Of a DNA stretch of 64,000 nucleotides, positions 1 to 8,185 are shown one piece after another. Numbering within the stretch: the stretch's first letter is position 1; every line of letters begins with the position of its first letter. The notes under the pieces are model-generated. The model was not told the origin of the DNA and did not search any database. It saw only the letters and a list, made by a program, of their open reading frames with translations. This stretch comes from Sporobacter termitidis DSM 10068 (lineage in GTDB: Bacteria; Bacillota; Clostridia; Oscillospirales; Oscillospiraceae), in contig NZ_FQXV01000013.1 in the NCBI RefSeq assembly GCF_900130065.1, forward strand, positions 62,001 through 126,000, in the 5' to 3' direction. Made by a program: the position numbers and the translations under genes.

Positions 1-47
1 TTATGTTTGTTCGTAAAAATCCATCTGACAACAGTAACCGCTCATTC

Positions 48-422
48 TCAGCGCTCGGGACCGTGCAGACCGGAATATTCCGCCGGGGCTTGACGGCAAA
101 TAAGGCTCGAGCCGGTCTGAAGCTGTGCAGCGTATCCTGCTGCCGTCTCAAGGACCATCTTCGTCCCCGGGACGTGCCTGCCCACGCGCCAGGGAGCGAT
201 GGTTTCGATGCCCAGTACCTTATAGTCCTTGCTCAGGTAAACGACATCGATGGTAAAGCGCATAAAGCAGGTGTGGATGCTGGAGCAGGGAACCAGCAAA
301 AGCCCCTGTCCGGATGGGAGAGAGGGCTTAAACATGAGCCCCCTGAAACGTTTGGTAAAGGTGTCGGCAGGCTCGGCCGATAATTGAAACCGGCCGCTTT
401 CGTCGCATATATTCTTATTCAT
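48..422 (-). CDS. DUF192 family protein at the end of the Tad locus
   Basis: Protein of about 124 aa. It shows the DUF192 pattern: RFRGLMF near the N-terminus, a central segment CFMRFTIDVVYLS, then VLGIETIAPWRVG and a final VLETAAG. DUF192 proteins are small beta-rich domains of unknown function and are often encoded in Tad pilus loci. The ATG at 422 is chosen because it lies one base from the TadC stop (424-426), so the two genes are translationally coupled; a longer frame would run back into tadC. No signal peptide is visible from this start. Family assignment is firm, function is unknown. Confidence 0.82.
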   Translation of the reverse strand: MNKNICDESGRFQLSAEPADTFTKRFRGLMFKPSLPSGQGLLLVPCSSIHTCFMRFTIDVVYLSKDYKVLGIETIAPWRVGRHVPGTKMVLETAAGYAAQLQTGSSLICRQAPAEYSGLHGPER

Positions 423-423
423 A

Positions 424-1344
424 TCAGCCCATCGAGCCGAGCGCCTGAATGATGGAGGGAACTGCCGGCCCCAGCAGCACAATCAGCAGAACAGGGAAGA
501 TAAAAAGCACCATGGGGATGAGCATCTTTACGGACAGCTTCTGCATTTTTTCCTCAACGTTCTGCTTGTGTGTTTCCCGGATGGTGGCCGCCTGTATCTG
601 CAGCACATTTTTGATGGAGGCGCCCATCTCGTCGGCCTGCAGGATGGCGCTGACAAAGGTTTGAATCTCAATGCTGCCGCATCTTTCCGCGAGCCGCTCC
701 ATCGCTTCCTTCCTGGACCGGCCAAGGGAAATCTCGCGCTGCACCGTGTCGAATTCCCGGATCAGGGCGCCCTCGCTTTTTCTGACCACATAGGACAGCG
801 CCTGGTCAAAGCCGAGTCCCGCCGCGACGCTGACGCTCAAAAGGTCCAGGGCGTCCGGCATCTGATGGTAAATTTCATCTTTCCGCCGTGAAATTTTGCC
901 TTTCAGCTGGAAACGGCTCAAGGCCACGCCGGCGTAAATGCCGACAGCGCCAAAAAGGGCGGAGGTGAGGGGCGGTTTCCCGAGCAGCTGCCCAACCAGG
1001 ACGCCGGCGCCCGCGCAGACAATGGAAAGCAGCAGGACGGCGGCACTGTAATTCTTGGCGCTCATGCGTATTTCGGCCTGCATCAGCTGCGCCGTCAGCT
1101 TTTCCTGGGCGGTGGCGCTCAGCGGAACAAACATTGCAAAGAAGCCCAGCAGGCGATTGGAGAGCGGCTTGAGTATGCGCGCGCTGAACGACGCGTTTGC
1201 GTCCGCCTCGTCCGAATCCGACTGATTCATCGCCATGCGCAGCCGCTTGTTGATAATGATTCTTTTCCTGTACAGCAGATCCAGGCCCATGTATACGATA
1301 CAACCGAAGAAAACTCCAAATAACAGCGCTGATATATATTTCAT
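424..1344 (-). CDS. tadC: TadC-like type II/IV secretion F-domain membrane protein
   Basis: Inner-membrane platform protein of the Tad (Flp pilus) machine, 306 aa. It has an N-terminal membrane segment (residues about 4-23), a hydrophobic pair around 100-145, a T2SF (GspF-like) domain from about 160 to 290 with the typical MPDALDLLSVSVAAGLGFDQAL-type start, and a last membrane helix at about 272-295. The ATG at 1344 has a good ribosome site (AGAGGAG) six bases upstream. It follows tadB by 77 bp and is coupled to the DUF192 gene. TadC works with TadB as the platform on which the ATPase TadA acts. Identity is firm from sequence and order. Confidence 0.92.
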   Translation of the reverse strand: MKYISALLFGVFFGCIVYMGLDLLYRKRIIINKRLRMAMNQSDSDEADANASFSARILKPLSNRLLGFFAMFVPLSATAQEKLTAQLMQAEIRMSAKNYSAAVLLLSIVCAGAGVLVGQLLGKPPLTSALFGAVGIYAGVALSRFQLKGKISRRKDEIYHQMPDALDLLSVSVAAGLGFDQALSYVVRKSEGALIREFDTVQREISLGRSRKEAMERLAERCGSIEIQTFVSAILQADEMGASIKNVLQIQAATIRETHKQNVEEKMQKLSVKMLIPMVLFIFPVLLIVLLGPAVPSIIQALGSMG

Positions 1345-1421
1345 TTAAACTCCTCTTTTCGCGTGAAAAAAGTTTCCTTCTGTACGTAGCGGCGGGAGAC
1401 GGAACAGTATGCTTTGGACAG

Positions 1422-2357
1422 CTAGAATTTGATATCGACGATCTTGTGTATCACGACAAATCCGAGCACTTCCATCACCACGCCGACGACGAGCATGACG
1501 TGCCCGAATGTCGTCGTGAAAAAGGGCTGCATATACCCGGGGTTGATCACAGAGATGATAATGAGCATCGCCACCGGGAGCAGTCCGATGATCCTGCCGG
1601 ATATGCGCCCTTGCGCCGTCATCGTTTTGACGGAGCGCTTCATCGACATCCGCTCGCGGATCGTCTTGGCGATCGTATCGATGATATCCGCCAGATTTCC
1701 TCCGACCTGCTGCTGGACGACGACGGCCGTCGTCAAAAGCTTCATGTCCGCGCTGGCCATCCGCTCCGTGACCTTTGTCAGCGCGCTTTCAATGTCGCCG
1801 CCCAGTTGGATCTCCCGGCCGATCGACTTGAACTCCGGCCCGATCGGGTCCGCCAGGTCTCTTGCGACGTTGTCCAGGGCCTGCGCAAAGGAAAAACCGG
1901 CGCGGAGACCGTTTGAAAGCACCAGCAGCGCGTCGCCCAGCTGCCGTTCAAACAGGCTCCGGCGCTTATTGATCTTCGTTCTCAGATAAAGCGGCATCGA
2001 CACCGCCCCCGCCAGAATCAGCGCGCCGCTGCGCAGGGCGCTTGGCGAGATGAGAAAGCTGATAATGGCAGGCACGAAGATCAGCAGGATCCACACCAGC
2101 ATGAATTCCTCCGGGCGCAGCTTGATACCCGAGAGCTGGATTTGATTCTTCATGCTCTGGGAGACATTCAGAAAGCCCAGCCGCGAGCGCTCCTTCGACT
2201 TTCCGCCGCGGCCCTTCTTTTCGTCGGCCGCTTTGTCGCTGCTTATGGCGTCGAGCCGTTTCTTGACGCGGAGGCGGTATCTGTCGATACCCGACAGCAA
2301 CAGATGGACCAGGCAGTATGCAAAGATCATACCCGCGATAAGTGTTGCCCATTTCAT
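1422..2357 (-). CDS. tadB: TadB-like type II/IV secretion F-domain membrane protein
   Basis: Second platform protein of the Tad pilus, 311 aa. It has an N-terminal helix (residues about 4-24), a charged loop rich in Lys/Arg/Asp, a hydrophobic pair at about 88-130, a T2SF domain with LLVLSNGLRAGFSFAQAL and a C-terminal helix pair at about 255-300. The start ATG lies four bases after the tadA stop, with AAAGGAAA inside the end of tadA as ribosome site, so the genes are cotranslated. Paired TadB and TadC of similar size directly after the ATPase is the standard Tad order. Confidence 0.92.
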   Translation of the reverse strand: MKWATLIAGMIFAYCLVHLLLSGIDRYRLRVKKRLDAISSDKAADEKKGRGGKSKERSRLGFLNVSQSMKNQIQLSGIKLRPEEFMLVWILLIFVPAIISFLISPSALRSGALILAGAVSMPLYLRTKINKRRSLFERQLGDALLVLSNGLRAGFSFAQALDNVARDLADPIGPEFKSIGREIQLGGDIESALTKVTERMASADMKLLTTAVVVQQQVGGNLADIIDTIAKTIRERMSMKRSVKTMTAQGRISGRIIGLLPVAMLIIISVINPGYMQPFFTTTFGHVMLVVGVVMEVLGFVVIHKIVDIKF

Positions 2358-2361
2358 TGGC

Positions 2362-3717
2362 TCAGTTTCCTTTCTGGAAGAACCAGTCGTCCTTGCAAAG
2401 CGCGCCGTTGTACTTTATTTTTTCGGTGACCTTGGGACGGATGCCCGTTGGGACGAACTGGCCTGAGATCTTTCCCTCGCTGTCAACGCCGTTTGGCTTG
2501 AACACGAAAATATCCTGTATGGTGACGATATCGCCTTCCATGCCGACAACCTCGGAAATGTTGACGATTTTCCGGCTGCCGTCCCGGAATCTGGACTGAT
2601 GCACGATCAGGTCGACGGCGGACGAGATCTGCTCCCGGATCGCTTTGGCGGGCAATTCCATGCCGGCCATCATCACCATCGTCTCCAGACGCGAGATGAC
2701 GTCTCTTGGCGTGTTGGCATGCACCGTTGTCAGAGAGCCGTCGTGCCCCGTATTCATCGCCTGCAGCATGTCCAGGGTCTCGCCGGAGCGGACCTCGCCG
2801 ACAATGATGCGGTCCGGGCGCATTCGGAGGGAATTGCGGACCAGGTCGCGTATGGTTATGGCGCCCTTGCCCTCGATATTCACGGGCCGCCCTTCCAGTG
2901 TCACCACGTGCTCCTGCCCCAGCTGGAGCTCCGCCGCGTCTTCGATCGTCACGATGCGCTCCTGATCGGAAATGTAGGAGGACAGGACGTTCAAAAGCGT
3001 CGTTTTGCCCGAGCCGGTCCCCCCCGAGACGACGATGTTGCAGCGGCCCTTGACGCCCGATTCCAGAAAGCTCGCCATCTGGGGCGAGAGCGTGTTGAAG
3101 TCGATCAGGTTGCCGATCGTCAGAGGGGTCTTTGAAAATTTACGTATCGTGATCGTCGGTCCCTTTAGTGCAACAGGGGGGATCACCGCGTTGACGCGGG
3201 AGCCGTCGGCCAGGCGCGCGTCCACCATGGGGTTCGATTCGTCGCAGCGCCTTCCGATCGAGGAGACGATACGGTTGATGACGTTCATCACGTGCGCGTT
3301 GTCCCGAAACCGTGAATTGGTCAATTCGATCTTGCCGAAGCGCTCGATGTAGATCTGGTTCGGCCCGTTCACCATCACTTCCGAAATACTGGCGTCCCGC
3401 AGATAAATCTCCAGAGGCCCCAGGCCCATGATATCGTCATAAATTTCGCGGATCAGCTTGGCCTCTTCCAGCCTCGTCAGCGCCTGCCCCTGGCGTTCAA
3501 GGACACGGCGGATGTTGTCCAGCATGTCGGCCGCGGCGTCGTCCGAGCCGCTTTCCGCGTACGCCACGTTGTATTCGTTGACCACTTCTTTGTGGACGAT
3601 TTCCTTAAGAAGCTCGTATTTTTCCGTGCGGGTCCCCGCGTCGGCGATGTCGCCGGCCGGTTTGTTTGCGGCGCTGCCGCTGTCCTTCATTTGTTCTACT
3701 CTGGATGTCCAGCCCAT
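2362..3717 (-). CDS. tadA: TadA/CpaF-type pilus assembly ATPase
   Basis: Hexameric secretion ATPase that powers Flp pilus assembly at the inner membrane; 451 aa. Seen in the sequence: Walker A GGTGSGKTT at residues 232-240, an Asp box beginning VTIEDAAELQL near 256, Walker B-like RIIVGEVR near 303-310 and the His box TGHDGSLTTVHAN near 323-335, all as in CpaF/TadA. An N-terminal all-helical domain of about 100 residues precedes the ATPase. It lies 7 bp after the CpaE gene, with AAAGGGTGA as ribosome site, and 4 bp before tadB. Identity is firm. Confidence 0.95.
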   Translation of the reverse strand: MGWTSRVEQMKDSGSAANKPAGDIADAGTRTEKYELLKEIVHKEVVNEYNVAYAESGSDDAAADMLDNIRRVLERQGQALTRLEEAKLIREIYDDIMGLGPLEIYLRDASISEVMVNGPNQIYIERFGKIELTNSRFRDNAHVMNVINRIVSSIGRRCDESNPMVDARLADGSRVNAVIPPVALKGPTITIRKFSKTPLTIGNLIDFNTLSPQMASFLESGVKGRCNIVVSGGTGSGKTTLLNVLSSYISDQERIVTIEDAAELQLGQEHVVTLEGRPVNIEGKGAITIRDLVRNSLRMRPDRIIVGEVRSGETLDMLQAMNTGHDGSLTTVHANTPRDVISRLETMVMMAGMELPAKAIREQISSAVDLIVHQSRFRDGSRKIVNISEVVGMEGDIVTIQDIFVFKPNGVDSEGKISGQFVPTGIRPKVTEKIKYNGALCKDDWFFQKGN

Positions 3718-3724
3718 ATATCAA

Positions 3725-4903
3725 TCACCCTTTATTACCTAAGAGATGCCAGCTTTTTTGCTTTGAGTCTTCCTTTGTAAACGACATCCGGTCTATCTGA
3801 GACGCAATATGCGCAATCGCCTGGCCTATTTTGCTTTTGGGGTATTCCAGAACAAGGGGGCTTCCCTGGTCGGACGCGTTGACGGCGGGCTTGTCGTCGT
3901 AAGGGATTTTGTCCCAGATAGGGAAGGAGAGGACGCGGGAGACGTCCTTGTCCCGGATCGTCCCGTCGCTGTCCTTGCCGATGATCAGGCGGATCTTTTC
4001 CCAGCCGGTCAGCGCCTGGATCACATCGAGTCCCTTTTTGGCATTACGGAGCGCCGGAATATCCTTTTTCGTTACAAAAAGAATCAGGGACGCACAGTCG
4101 ATGCAGGTAGCCGTATAGTCGTTAAAGCCCGAAAAGCAATCCACGATCACGTAGTCGTAGTAAACGCGGAGGGCGGCGATAATTCTCTCCGCCTGAGCGG
4201 GGGAGATGGAGTCCGCGTATTCCGGGTTGTTGGGGGCCGGCAGAAAATTGACGCCGGAGATGTGCAGGGACAGGAACTGCCGGATGATATCCACGTTCAC
4301 ATTGCTCTGCTCCTGGATAAGCTCCAGGATCGTTTTCTTTGTTTCGACGCCAAGGAGCGCGCTCACGTCGCCGAACTGGAAATCGTAGTCCAGAACGACC
4401 ACCTTGTTTTTGTTCTGGGCGAGCTTCACGGCCAGGTTGACCGCCAGCGTCGATTTGCCGACGCCGTCCTTGGGGCCGAAGACCAGGATGACCTTCGACT
4501 TGCTGGAGGACGTGGTGGCGTTTTCAAGCGCGAGAATACGGTTGGCCTCGTTATTATAGATGCCCTTCAGCTCGGACATCAGGCTCAAGGGCTCCATCTG
4601 GGCGTTCAGGATATAGTGCACGCCCGTCTGCATGATTCTCTGCATCAGCGAGACGTCGTCAATATCCGAAATCACCACGGGGACGGACCGGGGCCTGAGA
4701 AGATAAATCTGCTGGCAGGAACGCAGCGCCATCGGCGAGGTATCCGAGATGAGGATCAGGTCCGGCGAGGTGCGGTTGATCTCGTCGAGAACGCTGTTTT
4801 CATCCGTGACGGTTCCGACGATCACGAGGTCTTCGTCCTGCAGCTTCGTCGCAAGCTGGGCGCAGTTTTGCTGACTTCCCAAAAGTAAAATTTTAATTTT
4901 CAT
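3725..4903 (-). CDS. CpaE/TadZ-like pilus localisation ATPase
   Basis: 392 aa, a MinD/ParA-type ATPase with an N-terminal receiver-like domain. Residues 1 to about 120 resemble a response-regulator fold (SPDLILISDTSP holds the Asp region). Residues about 137-370 form the ATPase with deviant Walker A KDGVGKST at about 145-152 and the VVLDYDFQFGD segment. CpaE/TadZ proteins place the Tad machine in the cell. The gene sits between cpaB and tadA, as in other Tad loci. The receiver half is probably atypical because the conserved acidic pocket is poor. Family is firm; which pole or site it marks is not visible. Confidence 0.9.
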   Translation of the reverse strand: MKIKILLLGSQQNCAQLATKLQDEDLVIVGTVTDENSVLDEINRTSPDLILISDTSPMALRSCQQIYLLRPRSVPVVISDIDDVSLMQRIMQTGVHYILNAQMEPLSLMSELKGIYNNEANRILALENATTSSSKSKVILVFGPKDGVGKSTLAVNLAVKLAQNKNKVVVLDYDFQFGDVSALLGVETKKTILELIQEQSNVNVDIIRQFLSLHISGVNFLPAPNNPEYADSISPAQAERIIAALRVYYDYVIVDCFSGFNDYTATCIDCASLILFVTKKDIPALRNAKKGLDVIQALTGWEKIRLIIGKDSDGTIRDKDVSRVLSFPIWDKIPYDDKPAVNASDQGSPLVLEYPKSKIGQAIAHIASQIDRMSFTKEDSKQKSWHLLGNKG

Positions 4904-4946
4904 TAGGTATCCTACTTCCGCTAAATTATTCAGCTGCCTGCGGAGT

Positions 4947-5738
4947 CTATTTCAGCACTGTGTCGCGAGGCTCGGTGACGGTGCCGTCGTCCTCCATCGG
5001 GCGAAGCACAAGCTGAATTTTTCCGCCGTTATCGTTCAACAGGGCAATCTTGGCCGCTTCCGCCGGCGTGACCTCCAGCGTGACGCTGGAATATTCGGGA
5101 GCTGCCTCCGTGGCCACATCGCTGGTCGAGCTGTTCAGCGCGACGACTTTGATTTTTTGAAGAGCGATCACGGCATAGTACTGACCTATCATTTCGCCGA
5201 CATCCTGCGAGTTATCGGGCTTGCCGGCGGCGTATATCCCGGATAAATAGAGGCCCGCGGTCATCGGAATGCCGTTTACCTCGGTCGACGGAACCTGTGA
5301 GGTATAGACCACGTCGACGTAATTGCCGATCTTAAGGTTATTGGCGACGCCCTGCTCGGTATCCACCTCGACAGTAATGGCGCGCTTGCCGTTTTCAAGC
5401 TGTGCCGACAGGCCAACGGCGTTTTTGTCCTTGGTAACGCGGGTTGTGGTCACGACTTCTCCGGAGAAGAGCGTGGTGGCGCTGATGCCTCCGGCCACGT
5501 CGCTGACCGACGAATAGTAATCCGTCAGGAAAGCGTTGGCGACAGTCTGCTTGACGGTAAACATGTCGCTTGTCAGCGTTGTGTACGGCGGAATATTCTT
5601 TGATGCGACAACGACGTTTACGATCTTCTGGTCCTTTGCGCCGCCTGAAAGTTTTTCTCCCTGCGCGTTCAGAAAATTATATCCGCACGCAAACATAAAC
5701 AGTGCGGAAATCAAAGCGATAATCCGGATCTTCTTCAA
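4947..5738 (-). CDS. cpaB: CpaB/RcpC-like Flp pilus assembly protein (SAF domain)
   Basis: 263 aa, exported or membrane-anchored (hydrophobic residues about 5-20), with an SAF domain at about 45-110 (VVASKNIPPYTTLTSDMF) and a C-terminal RcpC-like beta domain. CpaB/RcpC is a periplasmic or cell-envelope factor of Tad pili; in this monoderm it would act outside the membrane. The first codon is TTG at 5738; there is a strong site GGGGAGG nine bases upstream and no nearby ATG fits better. It is separated from the first pilin by about 240 bp holding a strong hairpin. Family assignment is good. Confidence 0.88.
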   Translation of the reverse strand: MKKIRIIALISALFMFACGYNFLNAQGEKLSGGAKDQKIVNVVVASKNIPPYTTLTSDMFTVKQTVANAFLTDYYSSVSDVAGGISATTLFSGEVVTTTRVTKDKNAVGLSAQLENGKRAITVEVDTEQGVANNLKIGNYVDVVYTSQVPSTEVNGIPMTAGLYLSGIYAAGKPDNSQDVGEMIGQYYAVIALQKIKVVALNSSTSDVATEAAPEYSSVTLEVTPAEAAKIALLNDNGGKIQLVLRPMEDDGTVTEPRDTVLK

Positions 5739-5863
5739 AGGTCACGCCTCCCCCTGTCGGGCTGTAATTAATGTTGTTTAAAAATTATTTTCATGTCACG
5801 CAAACTGCGGACCGAGTTTTCTTTGTTGCGGATGAAGTCCATAAGATGAATATGGATGAATAT

Positions 5864-5904
5864 GAGGGTGGATATCAGTGGTGTGTTTTTTGATATCCAC
5901 CCTC
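5864..5904 (-). terminator. Strong hairpin between flp pilin and cpaB
   Basis: Perfect 14-bp inverted repeat: arms 5864-5877 and 5891-5904 (GAGGGTGGATATCA and its complement) with a 13-nt loop, about 80 nt downstream of the pilin stop. There is no long T run, so it may be a partial terminator or an RNA-stabilising 3' end that lets pilin mRNA exceed that of the downstream assembly genes. Confidence 0.65.
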
Positions 5905-5981
5905 GCTTCTTATCAGTAACCAACCATCGCCAGCGGATCAAAAAGCCTATCTATAGAATTGTCAAAAGGGTTTTACCTAAA

Positions 5982-6161
5982 TTACGGATTGCCTGCGCCA
6001 CCCAGCTTGTCTGTTATTGTCTGGAAGGTTCCTTTAAGGCCGCCGCCCATTGCGGTCAGAACACCGATCAGAACGACTGCGATAAGAGCGATGATCAGGC
6101 CATATTCGACCATGCCCTGGCCGCTTTCCTCAGACAGAAAATAATTCCATAAGTTTGCCAT
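5982..6161 (-). CDS. flp: Flp-type pilin, major candidate
   Basis: 59-aa type IVb pilin. It starts MANLWNYFLSEESG, then the class-specific processing site G|QGMVEY with Glu at +5 and Tyr at +6 after cleavage, then a hydrophobic stretch of about 20 residues (GLIIALIAVVLIGVLTAM) and a short polar tail ending GGAGNP. It would be cleaved by the prepilin peptidase encoded just upstream and polymerised by TadA/B/C. A strong ribosome site (GGGAGGTGAG) ends five bases before the ATG, stronger than those of neighbouring genes, which fits a major subunit. Confidence 0.93.
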   Translation of the reverse strand: MANLWNYFLSEESGQGMVEYGLIIALIAVVLIGVLTAMGGGLKGTFQTITDKLGGAGNP

Positions 6162-6246
6162 TTATCTCACCTCCCTCTCTAACCTGAACTTGTACGGTTA
6201 ATGTCTGCGGCGATTGGTTGAATACTATAAAATTGATGCGCCGGGG

Positions 6247-6426
6247 TTAAAATATGACGCTGGCCTTCGCCAGGATGTACTGGTATATATCAAGCACTTT
6301 TGCGGCAAAACCGAGGGAAAAGGTTACAAGTATTGCGACCACCAGAACAGCGATAATCAGCGCGTACTCCACTAACCCCTGCCCGCTTTCGCCGCTGATT
6401 CGGCACCTGCCCGCTTTTTGAATCAC
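6247..6426 (-). CDS. Second Flp-type pilin or minor pilin (GTG start)
   Basis: 59-aa small pilin-like protein. It starts at GTG 6426 behind a GGGGGA ribosome site, begins IQKAGRCRISGES, and then carries the same processing motif G|QGLVEY followed by a 20-residue hydrophobic helix (ALIIAVLVVAILVTF) and the tail LDIYQYILAKASVIF. The start lies 18 bp after the prepilin peptidase stop. The basic leader and hydrophobic tail differ from the neighbouring pilin, so a minor pilin or pseudopilin is likely. Found by translating the minus strand. Confidence 0.85.
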   Translation of the reverse strand: MIQKAGRCRISGESGQGLVEYALIIAVLVVAILVTFSLGFAAKVLDIYQYILAKASVIF

Positions 6427-6444
6427 GGTTATCCCCCATTTCCC

Positions 6445-7119
6445 TTACAGCGGAATGTTCGTTATAAACGGTATGAACAGAGCGATCAAAAAACCAAACA
6501 TGATATGTCCGCACATTGGAAAGGTACTCTTTATGGTCAGGAAACGATGTATAAGGCCCAAAATGCAGTAGACGCCGACCGCGACGGCCAGGCCGCCCAG
6601 GAAATAAAGCACTCCGGGATATCCAACCGTCACCGCGATCACCGCGGCGAGCTTAACATCGCCCACGCCGACGCCGAGCTCCTTTGTGACGAGTTTTGTG
6701 ACGAGGGCCGCGCCGCCGAAAATAACGAGATTTATACCAAGCGCGGCCAGCGAGCCCAGAAGCGCGTATACGCCGCCGTCAAGGAGGCGGTAGGCGATCC
6801 CCGTAACAAAAATAAGGAGTACGACTTCGTTGCATATGATTCGAATATGAAGATCAATGATAACTGAAATAAGCGCTGTAAAGATGAAGATGCAGACGAT
6901 GCAGGCCTGCGGCAGAGGCATCAGCCAGCCGGCGGCCGCAAACAGCAACGCGTCGAGGATGATAAGCAGCACCTTGTAAGACCGCTGCAGGAAAAATTCC
7001 GGGGGCTCCTGCTGCCGCTTCGCGCATTTATGCAGGATCAGGCCGTAGGAAAATCTCGGTATCAGCAGTCCCAGCGCGGCACCGATGCACAAAAATGCGC
7101 CAACTTTTAAAAAGTCCAT
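6445..7119 (-). CDS. Prepilin peptidase, A24 family (TadV/CpaA-like)
   Basis: Polytopic aspartyl protease of about 224 aa that removes the leader of Flp pilins. The two catalytic Asp regions are visible: VIIDLHIRIICNE after the second or third helix, and the GxGD motif in GVGVGDVKLAA. About six to seven hydrophobic segments span the protein. I choose ATG 7119 over the TTG at 7134 because GGGAG ends six bases upstream of it. It lacks the long N-terminal methylase domain of PilD, as expected for TadV/CpaA. It follows the HD-GYP gene by 18 bp and precedes both pilin genes. Confidence 0.92.
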   Translation of the reverse strand: MDFLKVGAFLCIGAALGLLIPRFSYGLILHKCAKRQQEPPEFFLQRSYKVLLIILDALLFAAAGWLMPLPQACIVCIFIFTALISVIIDLHIRIICNEVVLLIFVTGIAYRLLDGGVYALLGSLAALGINLVIFGGAALVTKLVTKELGVGVGDVKLAAVIAVTVGYPGVLYFLGGLAVAVGVYCILGLIHRFLTIKSTFPMCGHIMFGFLIALFIPFITNIPL

Positions 7120-7137
7120 ATGTATCTCCCTCAAAAA

Positions 7138-7761
7138 TTATTGCCCCGGCTGCCGCGGTTCCGCCCGGGCCTCGGCCGCGTGCGTTTTCATCTCGGCGCC
7201 ATGCTCCAGGAAAATATCAACAAGCTCCGGATCAAACTGTATTCCCGCGTATCGCTCCAGCTCGGCGCACGCCTGTTCGTGCTGTTTTCCGCGCCGGTAG
7301 GGCCGGACACTGGTGATTGCGTCATAAGTGTCGCATATGGAGGTCAGCCGCGCCAGCAGCGGTATCTCTTTCGCTTTGAGGCCAAAGGGATAGCCCCCGC
7401 CGTCCCAGCGTTCGTGATGATAAAGCGCCGAGGCCGTCGCCAGGTTCAGATATTCTTCCGCAAACGACACCCGCTCGTTCATTTGAGTCAGAACAAGCTG
7501 GCCGTAAACACAGTGCATCCTGACCAGATTGCTTTCATCGGACGTCAGCCGCCCTCGCTTGAGAAGGATTTTCCTGGGGACGTATATCTTGCCGACATCG
7601 TGGTAATAAGCCGCGTCTCCAAGCATTTTCGCTTTTTTTCTGTCGATCCCCGCCAGCTTCGCCGCCAGCGTCTCGACCATGAAGCCGACGCGCGTCATGT
7701 GGCCAAGCTCGCCGTCCGACAGGAGGCCGTTCAATTCGCGTTTGACATTTTCGCTTATCAC
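7138..7761 (-). CDS. HD-GYP domain protein
   Basis: Putative phosphodiesterase of the HD-GYP family, which typically degrades cyclic di-GMP. It has the HD core AAYYHDVGKIYVPRKILLK, the later HHERWDGGGYPFGL block holding the GYP motif, and ICDTYDAITSVRPYRRG. The frame is open upstream to 7887, but that part overlaps the previous gene by 91 bp and looks non-coding. The GTG at 7761 has AAGAAGG ten bases upstream and lies 35 bp after the previous stop, giving 207 aa. No receiver or membrane domain is present. Its place in the pilus operon suggests nucleotide-second-messenger control of piliation (inference). Confidence 0.85.
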   Translation of the reverse strand: MISENVKRELNGLLSDGELGHMTRVGFMVETLAAKLAGIDRKKAKMLGDAAYYHDVGKIYVPRKILLKRGRLTSDESNLVRMHCVYGQLVLTQMNERVSFAEEYLNLATASALYHHERWDGGGYPFGLKAKEIPLLARLTSICDTYDAITSVRPYRRGKQHEQACAELERYAGIQFDPELVDIFLEHGAEMKTHAAEARAEPRQPGQ

Positions 7762-7795
7762 ATCGACGCGACCTTCTTTATTCAGGATACCGATA

Positions 7796-8143
7796 TCAGG
7801 AGACAAGTGAATTCCTGATGCCCCCGCGGTACGCCTTCTGCTTTCCGGAGGCGCCGCCCCGGGCTTCGTGGTCGGCGAAGAGCTCATCGACGGCCTTCAT
7901 AATGAATTCCTTATTCGTAACGTCCTGGTGCTTGATCGAATAGCGGATGGACCTGTCAATGCTTTTGGGCGAGGCGTCGTATTCCGTTGCGATAATTTTA
8001 TATACTTCCGATAACACCGTATTTTTGTCAGGGTCCTTGCCGACGATTGATATAATGAGAACCAGGTATCTGAATCCCAGACTGGAATGCTTGAGCCCTT
8101 CTTTTTCGAGGTAGTCTTTTATTTGGGCATTACCAGTAACCAT
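7796..8143 (-). CDS. Stand-alone Spo0A C-terminal-like DNA-binding protein
   Basis: 115 aa. Residues about 8-95 align by eye with the Spo0A effector domain: GLKHSSLGFRYLVLIISIVG, then VYKIIATEYDASPKSIDRSI with RYSIKH (the recognition-helix region), then NKEFIMKAVDELF. The receiver domain of Spo0A is absent and the stretch between the recognition helix and the last helix is shorter. ATG 8143 is chosen because GGAGG lies seven bases upstream. It is probably a transcription factor binding 0A-box-like DNA. It is first in the Tad gene run. The family match is good; the target genes are inferred. Confidence 0.8.
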   Translation of the reverse strand: MVTGNAQIKDYLEKEGLKHSSLGFRYLVLIISIVGKDPDKNTVLSEVYKIIATEYDASPKSIDRSIRYSIKHQDVTNKEFIMKAVDELFADHEARGGASGKQKAYRGGIRNSLVS

Positions 8144-8165
8144 TGAGTGCCCTCCACTTCGGTGT

Positions 8166-8172
8166 TTCGACA
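8166..8172 (-). promoter_or_regulatory. Perfect 0A-box-like heptamer before the Spo0A_C-like gene
   Basis: The minus strand reads TGTCGAA here, the consensus Spo0A box (TGNCGAA), 23 bp upstream of the ATG at 8143 and just downstream of a TAAAAT that could be a -10 element. It could be an autoregulatory site for the Spo0A_C-like protein or a site for Spo0A itself. A 7-mer can occur by chance. Confidence 0.4.
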
Positions 8173-8185
8173 TCATTTTACACAA

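Noticed and set aside
1-47. 15-codon frame on the minus strand before the window edge (ATG at 45)
   Set aside because: Too short and without a convincing ribosome site; the next gene of the Tad locus probably lies outside the window.
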